Assembly (NCBI GenBank): GCA_026129915.1
Contig: JAHCHD010000036.1
Location: 1 to 34,492, forward strand
From: Bryobacterales bacterium
GTDB lineage: Bacteria > Acidobacteriota > Terriglobia > Bryobacterales > Bryobacteraceae
Direction of reading: 5' to 3'
DNA: 34,492 nucleotides
This document shows positions 15,986 to 24,469 of the stretch, in pieces. The position numbers and the translations under genes were made by a program. Every line of letters starts with the position of its first letter. The stretch's first letter is position 1. Under the pieces are notes generated by a model. The model searched no databases. It saw only the letters and a program-made list of their open reading frames with translations, and was not told the origin of the DNA.

Positions 15986-17437
15986 TCAGCGGGCCAGAGA
16001 TTGCAGGGCGCGCAGTCTTTGGCGCAGTCCTTGCGGTCGAGCAACGTCAGACGGCCCCTCGCCCGCTGCAGTAAGGTCGTCCGCGATTTCGTGATCGCCG
16101 AGCGCCAGCAGAAAGCAGCGGAAGCTTGCCTCAGCCAGATGCCATGCGGCCTGAAACGCGTGGGCGGTGGTGTGGCTGCTGCCGTCGCCGAGAAAACGCT
16201 GCCGTTCCGCTGCCAGACGGCTCTTCAGATCTACACATCGTTCCGCCAGAGTAAGCCAGCGACCAAAGGTTTCCAGGGACGGCTGCGCTTGGGGGCGTTT
16301 CTCGCTCAGCCAGACTAACGCATCCTCCGCTGCGCGCTGTGCCAACAGGATATTCCCTCCCGCTTGCTGTTCGCCTGTGTCGTCCTGGCCCGGGGCCACA
16401 TTAGGGACTGCGTCAGCAAGGGCCGTGGCTGCCATTGCCGCCGCCTGCGCCAGTAGTTCGAGCGCCTGAACGGCATAGGCATCCAGCCTGAATTCCCCCG
16501 CATTACCGCGAACCGTGGCGAACCGCGCCAGCTCCAGGCTTTCGATGCGGTGCTCAAGCACTCTGCCGGGCTCGAAATTCAGGAACTGCAGGCTCTGCCG
16601 GACGTTGACCTCCAGGGCCTTACGTGGTACGAAGCCAATCAGTTCGCTGCCGATCACCTCAATGCCGCGGCTCTCCGCTTCCTGCCGGATGGCGTCAAAG
16701 ATGGGCTGCATTGGAGTTTCCTCAAAGTCGAGCAGGTTCATGGAGACCTGCGTGACGCCTTTGCTCGAAAGCGACAGACCGAGAGCCTTCACAAACGGGA
16801 AGCCTCCCGAGGACTGCCGGACGAGGGCGGCGATCTCCCTTGCCGCGTTCAGATCGTCTGACTTCAGCAGCACGTTCCAGGCGATGAGGAATTTACGCGC
16901 TCCCACTGCTACCGCGCCCGCAGTGGGGTGGAGGAGGGGGCCTCCGACATCCGGACGACGTCCGGGTACTGTGGCCACTTCCTGCACAAGACCTTCAAAG
17001 TTTCCCTTGCGAATGCTTGCTAAGTTTCGCCGGTCTTCGCGCACGGCCGCGGCCTCGTAGAGATAGCAGGGGATCGCGCAGCGCTCCCAAATCTGCTGGG
17101 CGGCGCTGCGTGCCAGAGCCGCGCAATCGTCAAGCGTCACATTCTGGACAGGGATGAAGGGAAGCACGTCCATGGCCCCGATGCGCGGATGGACGCCTTG
17201 GTGGCAACGGAGGTCGATGTGCTGTTTCGCTATCGCTGCCGCTCGGACGGCTGCCTCCACTACGGCTTCCGGATCTCCTACGTAGGTGATGACGGCGCGG
17301 TGATGGTCCGGGTCCTGCTCCTGCCCCAGCAGCAGGATGCCAGGTACGCTGCGGATGGCGCTAGCGATCTGGCGCAGGACTTCCGGGTTGCGGCCTTCTG
17401 AGAAGTTCGGCACACACTCCACAATGCGACGAAGCAT
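15986..17437 (-). CDS. Glutamate formimidoyltransferase with a non-canonical C-terminal domain
   Basis: This 483-residue protein begins with a glutamate formiminotransferase: IVECVPNFSEGR (5-16), DPDHHRAVITYVG (42-54), HPRIGAMDVLPFIP (83-96), and later GARKFLIAWNVLL and VSMNLLDF. The enzyme moves the formimino group from formiminoglutamate (histidine breakdown) to tetrahydrofolate. Residues about 325-483 form an Ala/Leu-rich helical domain in the position of formimino-THF cyclodeaminase. It lacks that family's glycine-rich A-P-G-G-G-S start and is shorter, so its cyclodeaminase role is doubtful. The start at 17437 is chosen because the family begins there; the longer frame reaches back towards and past the divergent RibBA gene start. 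No other histidine degradation gene is in the window. Confidence 0.82.
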   Translation of the reverse strand: MLRRIVECVPNFSEGRNPEVLRQIASAIRSVPGILLLGQEQDPDHHRAVITYVGDPEAVVEAAVRAAAIAKQHIDLRCHQGVHPRIGAMDVLPFIPVQNVTLDDCAALARSAAQQIWERCAIPCYLYEAAAVREDRRNLASIRKGNFEGLVQEVATVPGRRPDVGGPLLHPTAGAVAVGARKFLIAWNVLLKSDDLNAAREIAALVRQSSGGFPFVKALGLSLSSKGVTQVSMNLLDFEETPMQPIFDAIRQEAESRGIEVIGSELIGFVPRKALEVNVRQSLQFLNFEPGRVLEHRIESLELARFATVRGNAGEFRLDAYAVQALELLAQAAAMAATALADAVPNVAPGQDDTGEQQAGGNILLAQRAAEDALVWLSEKRPQAQPSLETFGRWLTLAERCVDLKSRLAAERQRFLGDGSSHTTAHAFQAAWHLAEASFRCFLLALGDHEIADDLTAAGEGPSDVARPQGLRQRLRALQSLAR

Positions 17438-17580
17438 TTCCTGATTATCCACCGCTGCTGGCCTCGCATCGCCGTTCGTCGCCTCGTTCCCAGCCGAAGT
17501 TGGGTAGATGTGGAATATTTTCCTTTCCGGATAGTGCGCGGTCATCCACAACAGAGGAGGGTGTCCGATACTGGAATGGT

Positions 17581-18717
17581 ATGGGATTTGCGACAGTGGA
17601 GCAGGCCATCGACGCGTTTCGCGACGGCAAGATGGTGGTGATTGTTGACGATGCTGACCGCGAGAACGAGGGCGATGTGTGTTGCGCGGCACAGCACGTC
17701 ACGCCTTCAATTATCAATTTCATGGCCACCCACGGGCGGGGCCTCATCTGCCTGACGCTCACTGAGAAGCGCTGCGATGAACTTGAACTGCCGCTGATTA
17801 CGCCTCGCAACAGTTCGCGCTTTGGTACGGCCTTCTGTGAACCCATTGATGCGGCGCATGGCGTCACCACGGGAATCTCGGCTGCCGAGCGCGCGCAGAC
17901 CATCAAGGTGGCCATCGACCCCCGGTCGCGTCCCGACGATCTCGCACGCCCCGGCCACATGTTCCCGCTGCGTGCACGGAACGGGGGGGTGCTGGCGCGG
18001 GCAGGCCAAACCGAGGCCAGCGTGGACTTGGCACGGCTGGCGGGGCTTGATCCGTCGGGGGTGATCTGCGAGATCATGAACCCCGATGGCACGATGGCGC
18101 GCCGCCCGGAACTGATCGCGTTTTCCGAGCAGCATCAGCTCGTGATGATTTTGGTGGCGGACCTGATTCGCTACCGGCTGGAACATGAGTCACTGGTAGA
18201 GCGTGTGGCCGAAGGCGAGATAGAAACGCCCTATGGCCCGTTCCGTACGTTTGCCTACCGATCCGTCACAAACGGAGAAATTCATCTCGCCTTGCAGCAC
18301 GGCAGCGTAGCCGACAAGCTGGATGTGCTGGTGCGGATGCACAGCCGGAATGCTCTGGGCGACGTGTTTCGGTCGCCCGCGAACGACACCCATGCGCTGA
18401 TTCACGGGGCGATGCAGCGCATCGCGGCTGAGGGCGCCGGCGTTGTGGTGTACCTGCACCATACTGGCCTGGGCTTCCAGTTCGCGCCTGGAGAGCGGCT
18501 GGAACGCATTATTCCGATTGAGCGAGGGCGCATGTGGTCGCAAGGAACCCGTGATACGGGTCCGCTGCAGTACGAGAACGGCATCGGTGCTCAAATTCTG
18601 AGGGACTTGGGGCTTTCCACCATCCGTCTGCTTACGAACGTGCCGCGGACGGTAGTGGCGCTGGAGGCATTTGGCATTCGCATTACGGAGCTAGTACCTA
18701 TTCCTCTTTCCAGTTAG
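17581..18717 (+). CDS. ribBA: RibB-RibA fusion with a GTP cyclohydrolase II domain lacking its zinc site
   Basis: This 378-residue protein has an intact 3,4-dihydroxy-2-butanone-4-phosphate synthase domain (residues 1-about 205): DDADRENEGD, HGVTTGISAAER, RPGHMFPL, and the Glu-containing GQTEASVDLARLAGL. It makes the four-carbon unit of riboflavin from ribulose 5-phosphate. The second domain (about 213-376) is GTP cyclohydrolase II-like from ETPYGPFRTF to LLTNVPRTVVAL, but key residues are changed. The standard H-S-E-C...R-C-D-C aligns without gaps to HSRN...ANDT, so all three zinc cysteines are replaced (N257, N268, T270) and the E-G-R-x-I-G-L loop reads TGLGFQ. Cyclohydrolase activity is therefore unlikely, as in RibBX-type proteins. 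A GAGGAGG lies rather far (about 22 bases) before the chosen ATG. Confidence 0.88.
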   Translation: MGFATVEQAIDAFRDGKMVVIVDDADRENEGDVCCAAQHVTPSIINFMATHGRGLICLTLTEKRCDELELPLITPRNSSRFGTAFCEPIDAAHGVTTGISAAERAQTIKVAIDPRSRPDDLARPGHMFPLRARNGGVLARAGQTEASVDLARLAGLDPSGVICEIMNPDGTMARRPELIAFSEQHQLVMILVADLIRYRLEHESLVERVAEGEIETPYGPFRTFAYRSVTNGEIHLALQHGSVADKLDVLVRMHSRNALGDVFRSPANDTHALIHGAMQRIAAEGAGVVVYLHHTGLGFQFAPGERLERIIPIERGRMWSQGTRDTGPLQYENGIGAQILRDLGLSTIRLLTNVPRTVVALEAFGIRITELVPIPLSS

Positions 18718-18778
18718 GGGAAAATTCAGGAACAATTCTGCCCCTTCGCCCGTAAAGTTAGAAAGAGGAGTTCTCCCG

Positions 18779-19828
18779 ATGTACTTGCTGCGTATCCGTG
18801 TGCTGTTTCTGCTGGCGCTGGCGCTACCTGCCCTTGCGGCTGACCCCAAGCTGTTGTCGATGCTACCCTCGGATGCCGAAGCGGTGATCGGCGTGGATAT
18901 CCGGGCCGTGATGCGGTCCGGTATTACCCAGGAACTAATGCGCACGGCGACCACAGCCAACATGAGCGAGCTTAACGAAATGATTGCCCTGACCGGGATG
19001 GATCCGCGCACGGATTTGCATGAGTTTGTTGCTGCCGGATTTGCCACAACGCCGGGGGCAGCGGGCAAGAAGGACGCCAATGGAATCGCGTTTATCACGG
19101 GCAATTTCAACCAGCAGCGGCTAGCTGCCGCCATGACGTCCAAGGGCGGTAAGAAGACGATGTATAAGGGCAGGGAACTGTGGATGCCGGAAGCCAGGGC
19201 AGGCAGCGGCCCCGACGTACTTACATTTCTTGACGGCAACACTCTGCTCGCGGGCGACGAACGCCACGTGAAGCGGTATCTGGACGGCGCCTCGGCTCCG
19301 TTGAGCGGCGGTCTGCGCACGCGCGTGGACTCAGTGAGCGGACGCTACGACATGTGGATGGTGAGCGTGGTTTCTCCAGCGACCCTGGTGGATTCCGTGA
19401 GCGGCAAACAAGCCGATCTCGATCAGGCGGCCGGCGCTCTGCAAGGGGACATGTTCCAGAAGATCAAGCAGGTGCAGGGCGGCTTGAAGTTTGGTCCTCA
19501 GACTACATTCGGTCTGGAAATGATTGCCACCACCGCGGAGGACGCCAACGCGCTGATGAACGTCCTGCAATTCTTTCAGTCGATGATGGCGGGGGCAGGC
19601 GGACAGGGTGCGAACCAGATGCCCGCCGGAATAAAAGACATGCTTTCCTCTGTGCGGATGACCACACAGGACAAGACTTTGTTGGTGAGCATGAACGTGA
19701 TGGAGCAGGACATCGTGAACTTCCTGAAGACGGCGGCGACGAAAAGCACAACGGTCGAGAACGATTCGCCGGCGAGTCCTGCCCCGAGATCGCAGCCCAA
19801 ACAGGAAGAAATCCTGATCATTCAATAG
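18779..19828 (+). CDS. Secreted protein of unknown function
   Basis: This 349-residue protein has a clear signal peptide (residues 1-20, ending ALA-AD). The mature part opens with LLSMLPSDAEAVIGVDIRAV, a pattern seen in DUF3352-like secreted proteins in which alternating strands and helices form repeated beta-alpha units. It ends in a Ser/Pro-rich tail rich in Lys and Glu. No catalytic motif is visible. GAGGAG sits 9 bases before the ATG, and TAAAGT at 18753-18758 might be a -10 box. It follows RibBA by 61 bases and precedes the ABC importer operon, but no functional link is apparent. Confidence 0.7.
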   Translation: MYLLRIRVLFLLALALPALAADPKLLSMLPSDAEAVIGVDIRAVMRSGITQELMRTATTANMSELNEMIALTGMDPRTDLHEFVAAGFATTPGAAGKKDANGIAFITGNFNQQRLAAAMTSKGGKKTMYKGRELWMPEARAGSGPDVLTFLDGNTLLAGDERHVKRYLDGASAPLSGGLRTRVDSVSGRYDMWMVSVVSPATLVDSVSGKQADLDQAAGALQGDMFQKIKQVQGGLKFGPQTTFGLEMIATTAEDANALMNVLQFFQSMMAGAGGQGANQMPAGIKDMLSSVRMTTQDKTLLVSMNVMEQDIVNFLKTAATKSTTVENDSPASPAPRSQPKQEEILIIQ

Positions 19829-19904
19829 GGATCCGTGGCGGGCGGCTGCGTCCACCCGACCACTGCCTTGGAATATCTGTTGGCATTTCGGGCATGATGG
19901 AGAC

Positions 19905-20789
19905 GTGCGTCCCGCGCTTCGCCCCATCGTGACTCTCGCTCCGTTAGCCATCGTGCTACTTGGACTGTTTGGTGGCGGCCTGCTGCTGGGGCTCCTCCAG
20001 AGTGTGGGACTCTTTGCCCTCACGGGTTCGGATGCCTTTACTCTTTCCCACTACCGTGCCTTGCTCAACGACCGCGAATTCCTGGTCTCGCTGGCATTGA
20101 GCGTATGGGTAGCCTCGCTGGCCACGGCCGTGTCTCTGTTGCTGGGCGTGACAATGGCGACGGCTCTGCACTACGGCAGTTTCGTTGGCGCCTCACGCAC
20201 GCGCTGGCAGCGGACTTTGCTGCAGGTCCCCCTAGCCATGCCTCACCTCAGCCTGGCGCTTGTGGTGCTCCACCTGCTTTCGCCTAGCGGGATGCTGAGC
20301 CGGGTGGCCTACGCGCTAGGTTTGGCTCCGGAGCCTTCGGCCTTTCCTGTACTGGTGCAGGACGCGGCAAGTGTGGGTATCCTGCTTGCCTACGTGTGGA
20401 AGGAAGCGCCATTCCTTGCGGTGGTGGCTCTCACGATGCTGACCCGAGTGAGCCGGGACTTTGACGACGCGGCGCGCACGCTTGGCGCAACCCGTTGGCA
20501 GATGTGGCGGCGCGTGCACCTGCCGCTAGTCGCGCCGGGCCTTGTTTCGGCGTCGTTGGCGGTGTTTGCCTATGTCTTTGGGGCGTATGAAGTGCCGCTG
20601 TTATTGGGACGCACCTACCCGGCGATGCTTGGGGTGCTGGCGGAGCGGCGTTTCTCAAGCGTCGATTTGATTGACCGCCCAGCCGCGCTTGCCTTGGCGC
20701 TGGCGATGAGCCTGATTGCTGCCATGCTGGTATGGGTCTATCTGCGTTTGGCCCGCCAACTTGTAGGGGAAAGGCCGGTGCTGTTTTGA
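19905..20789 (+). CDS. ABC transporter permease (YnjC N-half-like)
   Basis: This 294-residue membrane protein has about six hydrophobic segments and the inner-membrane permease signature DDAARTLGATRWQMWRRVHLPLVAPG, which is the EAA loop that contacts the ATPase. It starts with GTG; no in-frame ATG lies close upstream. The stop codon overlaps the start of the second permease (TGATG). Together with the next three genes it forms a complete binding-protein-dependent importer resembling E. coli YnjBCD, in which both permease halves are fused in one YnjC chain; here they are separate genes. The substrate is unknown. Confidence 0.88.
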   Translation: MRPALRPIVTLAPLAIVLLGLFGGGLLLGLLQSVGLFALTGSDAFTLSHYRALLNDREFLVSLALSVWVASLATAVSLLLGVTMATALHYGSFVGASRTRWQRTLLQVPLAMPHLSLALVVLHLLSPSGMLSRVAYALGLAPEPSAFPVLVQDAASVGILLAYVWKEAPFLAVVALTMLTRVSRDFDDAARTLGATRWQMWRRVHLPLVAPGLVSASLAVFAYVFGAYEVPLLLGRTYPAMLGVLAERRFSSVDLIDRPAALALALAMSLIAAMLVWVYLRLARQLVGERPVLF

Positions 20790-21580
20790 TGCCCGCCCGC
20801 CACTCAGCCAGCACCATTGCCCGAGGCATGGCCGCCGCATTGATTGCGGTGCTGGCCCTGCTGCCACTCGCGACTCTGGCTGTGCAGTCTCTGGCGCGCC
20901 TGTGGCTGTGGCCTGCCTTGCTGCCCCCGGCATGGAGCGTCCGCGCATGGGAGGATACCTTCAGGATTTCGAGCGGTGTGTTGCCAGCATTGGGCAACAG
21001 CCTGGCCATTGCGATGGCTGTCACGTTGATAAGCCTGCTGATTGCCATGCCCGCCGCCCGTACCCTCGCGCTGTCGCCGTTCCGCTGGAAGTCCTTAGTA
21101 TTCTTCCTGCTGTTCCTGCCGATTCTGGCACCACCGCTTGCTGCCGTCATGGGCTTACACGTGGTGTTTCTGCGACTGGGGCTGGCTGGAACCGTGATTG
21201 GGGTAGTGTTGGTGCATCTGATTCCTGCCATCCCTTACGCAACGTTGATGTTGGTGGGCAGCTTTTCGCGTTTGGAGACTGACCTTGAGGCGCAGGCGCG
21301 CACGCTGGGCGCGACACCGATGGTGGTGCTGCGCCGCGTAACCCTACCGCTGCTTGCGCCAGGGTTGGCCGTCGCGGCCAGCTTCGCGTTCTTGATTTCC
21401 TGGAGCCAGTACATCCTGACTCTGCTGATTGGGTCAGGGCAAGTTACCACGCTACCGCTAGCGCTGGTTGCGGCGCAGCGCTCAGGAGACCAGTCGCTTG
21501 CCGCCGCCATCTGCCTGCTGTTTCTGGCGCCTACCGGACTTCTATTTCTGCTGGTGGGAAAGTGGCTACGCGGCGAATGA
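20789..21580 (+). CDS. ABC transporter permease (YnjC C-half-like)
   Basis: This 263-residue membrane protein has about six hydrophobic segments and its own EAA loop, LEAQARTLGATPMVVLRRVTLPLLAPG. It pairs with the preceding permease, whose stop codon shares one base with this ATG, and its own stop overlaps the ATG of the binding-protein gene (ATGA). The frame is open upstream into the first permease gene, but the ATG at the TGATG junction is the natural start. The two permeases share the loop wording RTLGAT and LPL-APG, which suggests descent from one ancestor by duplication. Confidence 0.88.
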   Translation: MPARHSASTIARGMAAALIAVLALLPLATLAVQSLARLWLWPALLPPAWSVRAWEDTFRISSGVLPALGNSLAIAMAVTLISLLIAMPAARTLALSPFRWKSLVFFLLFLPILAPPLAAVMGLHVVFLRLGLAGTVIGVVLVHLIPAIPYATLMLVGSFSRLETDLEAQARTLGATPMVVLRRVTLPLLAPGLAVAASFAFLISWSQYILTLLIGSGQVTTLPLALVAAQRSGDQSLAAAICLLFLAPTGLLFLLVGKWLRGE

Positions 21581-22815
21581 CTCCCCCATTCATTTCCCGG
21601 AGGCGCCTTCTGGCCATGGCGGCTCCGATGGCCCTTGCTGGCTGCGGCCGGGCGCTGTCACCTCCACCCGCGCCGGGCACTCTTGCCGACCTCACCTGGC
21701 CGGAAATTGAGGCAGTGGCACGGGGTAGCGCGGTTCGTTTCGCCATGTGGAGCGGCGATGAGGCGCGCAATCGCTTTTTTCGTGAGACCGTGCGGGCGAC
21801 ACTCGCCAGGGAGTTCAGCATCCAGTTGGAACTTGTCCCCACAGCCGACGTTGCTGATATCGTGAACCAGTTGCTGAATGAAAAGAGCGCGGGCAAGGCA
21901 GGGCAGGGCTCCGTGGACTTGGTATGGATCAACGGCGAGAACTTTCGCACCACACGCCAGGCGGGCCTGCTGTGGGGTCCATTCGCACACTTGCTGCCCA
22001 ATCGGCAGCTTTATGACGAAGCGCTTTGCGCTCGCGATTTCGGTACGCCGGTCGACGGCATGGAAGCTCCCTGGCTGAAAGCGCAGTTCGTGATGGCCCA
22101 TGATACCGCGCGGACCCCCACCCCACCAGCTGGCTTTCCGGAGTTGCGGGCCTGGATGGAATCGCACCCTGGGCGCTTCGCGTACATCGCGCCGCCTGAT
22201 TTCACGGGTTCTGTCTTCCTCCGCCATCTGTTGCTGGATTTCGGCAACTATGCGCCAGGATTTACGCAGGGATTCAGTGAGGCACTTTACCAGGAGGCCT
22301 CCTTAGCCACCTTTGCCTGGCTGCGCGCGGTGAAGCCGTTGCTGTGGCGCAAAGGGGATACCTACCCGGCTTCGCCGCAGGAACTGAACCGGCTGTTTGC
22401 GAATCGCGAAGTGGATTTCACCATGAACTATTCGCCGATGTTTGCCTCGAGAGCCATCGAACGTGGAGAGTTTCCAGACACTGTGCGCACCTTCGTATTC
22501 GATTCCGGCACGATTGGGAACTACAGTTTCCTTGCGATTCCATTCAATGCCAACAACCCCGCGGCGGCGGTGGTGGTTGCCAATCACTTGATGGCGCCGG
22601 AACATCTGCTGCCTGCCATGCGGGTGCTCGGCGGGCCTTACCCGCATCGACTGGATGCGCTGACGCCCGCACAGCGTGAATCGGTGGCGGCGCTGCCGCG
22701 CGGAGTAGCCACGCTGCCGGACACGATACTTGCCAGTCGCTTCCTGCCTGAGCCCGATGCCGCATACCTGTCACGCCTGGAGAAGGACTGGCGCGCGGAG
22801 GTGCTGCTGCGGTGA
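21577..22815 (+). CDS. YnjB-like ABC importer substrate-binding lipoprotein
   Basis: This 412-residue protein has a twin-arginine-like leader (SRRRLLAMA, residues 7-15) and a lipobox LAGC with Cys23, so it is probably a membrane-anchored lipoprotein. The mature sequence matches the YnjB family: FAMWSGDEARNRFF near the start and VDLVWINGENF followed by LLWGPFAHLLPN. The related E. coli transporter is of unknown substrate, sometimes predicted to be a thiamine- or polyamine-like compound. The ATG at 21577 overlaps the permease stop; a GTG 15 bases earlier is an alternative start. The ATPase gene follows with another overlap. Confidence 0.85.
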   Translation: MTPPFISRRRLLAMAAPMALAGCGRALSPPPAPGTLADLTWPEIEAVARGSAVRFAMWSGDEARNRFFRETVRATLAREFSIQLELVPTADVADIVNQLLNEKSAGKAGQGSVDLVWINGENFRTTRQAGLLWGPFAHLLPNRQLYDEALCARDFGTPVDGMEAPWLKAQFVMAHDTARTPTPPAGFPELRAWMESHPGRFAYIAPPDFTGSVFLRHLLLDFGNYAPGFTQGFSEALYQEASLATFAWLRAVKPLLWRKGDTYPASPQELNRLFANREVDFTMNYSPMFASRAIERGEFPDTVRTFVFDSGTIGNYSFLAIPFNANNPAAAVVVANHLMAPEHLLPAMRVLGGPYPHRLDALTPAQRESVAALPRGVATLPDTILASRFLPEPDAAYLSRLEKDWRAEVLLR

Positions 22816-23834
22816 CGTCCGATTCCGCCAGTCCTGTAATCCTGCGCGGAGTTTCCGCGGCATACGGCGATACGCCGGTGCTGCGCAAAGTGTCGCTCGA
22901 AATCGATGCCGGGGAACTGGTGGCGCTGCTGGGTCCTTCGGGCTGTGGCAAGACCACTGCCCTCAAGGTGATCGCGGGTTTGCTAGCGCCCAGTGAGGGT
23001 GAAGTCTATTTCGGTGCCGAGAATGTTACCCCGCTTCCCGCCGAGCGCCGCCGAGCCCCCATGGTGTTTCAAAAGGCACTCTTGTTTCCGCATCTCACCG
23101 TGGCGGAGAACGTCGCGTTCCCGCTGGATGTGCAGCGGATTCCAACACACCAGAAGAAGCTGCGCGTGGCGGAGGCACTGGCTCTGGTGCGGCTGGGGGA
23201 CTTTGGCGCGAGACTGCCTCGTGAGCTATCTGGCGGGCAGGAACAGCGAGTGGCGCTCGCGCGCGCCATCGTCAGTGCGCCCCGAGTAATGCTGCTGGAC
23301 GAGCCTTTTTCCGCGCTGGATGAAACGCTGCGGGGGCAATTGCGGCTACTGGTGCGCGAGGTGCAGCAACGGCTGGGAATCACTACGGTGTTCGTAACCC
23401 ATGACCAGCGGGAGGCGGCCACCATGTCCAGCCGGATTGCGTTGGTGCTGGATGGGGGTATCGCACAGGTGGGTCCAGCGCGCGACTTCTTCACGAAGCC
23501 TGAATCCCTGGCGGTGGCGCGGTTCTTTGGCTGGCAAGTGCTGCACGGTGCAAATGGAAATTGGCTTGCCTTCCGCGCCGAACAGGCAAGGCTGATTGCG
23601 CCCGGTGGGGATGCGCCACCCGAGGGTTGGCTGGTGCTGCCGGCGAAGCACCTGTTTACCACGGACCTCGGCACACAACGTCTGGCGCGGTTGCGCCTGG
23701 CGGCGGGTGACGAGGTGGAGGTGGAAGGGCCACTACCGTACGTGGCTCCTGACGCGGCCGTGGCGCTGGCTCTGGACCCGGGATGCATCCGGGAATTTCC
23801 CGCCGATGCGCCCGCTACTGCACGCGGATGGTAA
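22812..23834 (+). CDS. ABC importer ATPase (YnjD-like)
   Basis: This 340-residue ATPase has Walker A GPSGCGKTT (41-49), a Q-loop VFQKALLFPHLTVAENV, the signature LSGGQEQRVALARA (139-152), Walker B VMLLDEP (159-165), the D-loop SALDE, and the switch His in VFVTHD. A C-terminal extension of about 120 residues looks like a TOBE-type regulatory domain. It starts with GTG, which overlaps the stop of the binding-protein gene (GTGA). It completes a four-gene operon (19905-23834) whose genes all overlap by 1-4 bases. Its last 20 bases overlap the end of the convergent lipoprotein gene. Confidence 0.92.
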   Translation: MTSDSASPVILRGVSAAYGDTPVLRKVSLEIDAGELVALLGPSGCGKTTALKVIAGLLAPSEGEVYFGAENVTPLPAERRRAPMVFQKALLFPHLTVAENVAFPLDVQRIPTHQKKLRVAEALALVRLGDFGARLPRELSGGQEQRVALARAIVSAPRVMLLDEPFSALDETLRGQLRLLVREVQQRLGITTVFVTHDQREAATMSSRIALVLDGGIAQVGPARDFFTKPESLAVARFFGWQVLHGANGNWLAFRAEQARLIAPGGDAPPEGWLVLPAKHLFTTDLGTQRLARLRLAAGDEVEVEGPLPYVAPDAAVALALDPGCIREFPADAPATARGW

Positions 23835-24468
23835 CCGAGGCTGTGTCGGTGCTGCCACCGGCCGTAGCACGCAGGGTGTAGGTGGTGGTTTGTTTCGGGC
23901 GCACAAGGACGCATTTCTTGAGGTCGCTGCCAAGGTCACCTTGGGCAGGGCTCATGCGAAGGGTGGCCGGTCCCGAGAGCACATAGCAAATGGTGGCTCC
24001 CCCGCCCGACGGTACGGTGGTCGTGGTGGCGGTGAAAGTCTCAATCAACCCGGCGGACTCCACACTGGGTGCGACACGGGTGGATGCGGGCGAGCCCGCC
24101 TTTACGGTTACTGTGAGTTGTTCGCTTACTTCCACGCCGTCCTCGCCGGTTGCGACGAGAGTGAGCTCCGTGGTGGCCTTCGGCGTTAGCCAGACGCACT
24201 TGTTGGACAGCGGGCGGATTTCGGCCAGCGGGGGCTCCAAACGCACGCTGGTAGCGTTTTCTACCCCATAGCAGACCTGCGCCTGGTCTCCGGGCGACAC
24301 CGATTCCTGACCCGGATAGAAGAACAGGATCTTCGCCGGTTGCGGCTTCGGCTGCGCCGTCTCCACAGTTGGCTTCTCGCTGGCGCAGCCAGCCAATAGC
24401 GCCAAGGTTGCGACGCTCAGTGTGAGCATCGCGTGCCACTTCTTGAATCCCCGTATTGTCTCTTTCAC
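23815..24468 (-). CDS. Lipoprotein with two tandem cysteine-paired Ig-like repeats
   Basis: This 217-residue protein has a short basic N terminus, a hydrophobic stretch and a lipobox LLAGC (Cys28 from the GTG start), so it should be a lipoprotein. The mature part consists of two similar units, about residues 42-125 and 128-217. Each has a C-Y strand, then K-C-V about 25 residues later, then P-K-x-T-T-x-x-T-L-x-A-T (QVCYGVENATSV with NKCVWLTPKATTELTLVAT; TICYVLSGPATL with KKCVLVRPKQTTTYTLRAT). The paired Cys likely form a disulfide in each unit. GTG at 24468 is chosen because GGAAGGGG lies 4 bases upstream. The gene begins one base after the stop of the oxidoreductase gene, so it is its operon partner. 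Function unknown. Confidence 0.7.
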   Translation of the reverse strand: MKETIRGFKKWHAMLTLSVATLALLAGCASEKPTVETAQPKPQPAKILFFYPGQESVSPGDQAQVCYGVENATSVRLEPPLAEIRPLSNKCVWLTPKATTELTLVATGEDGVEVSEQLTVTVKAGSPASTRVAPSVESAGLIETFTATTTTVPSGGGATICYVLSGPATLRMSPAQGDLGSDLKKCVLVRPKQTTTYTLRATAGGSTDTASVTIRVQ

Positions 24469-24469
24469 A

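Noticed and set aside
20431..21231. A 266-codon open frame on the minus strand
   Set aside because: Antisense to both permease genes; Ala/Arg/Pro-rich random-looking sequence.
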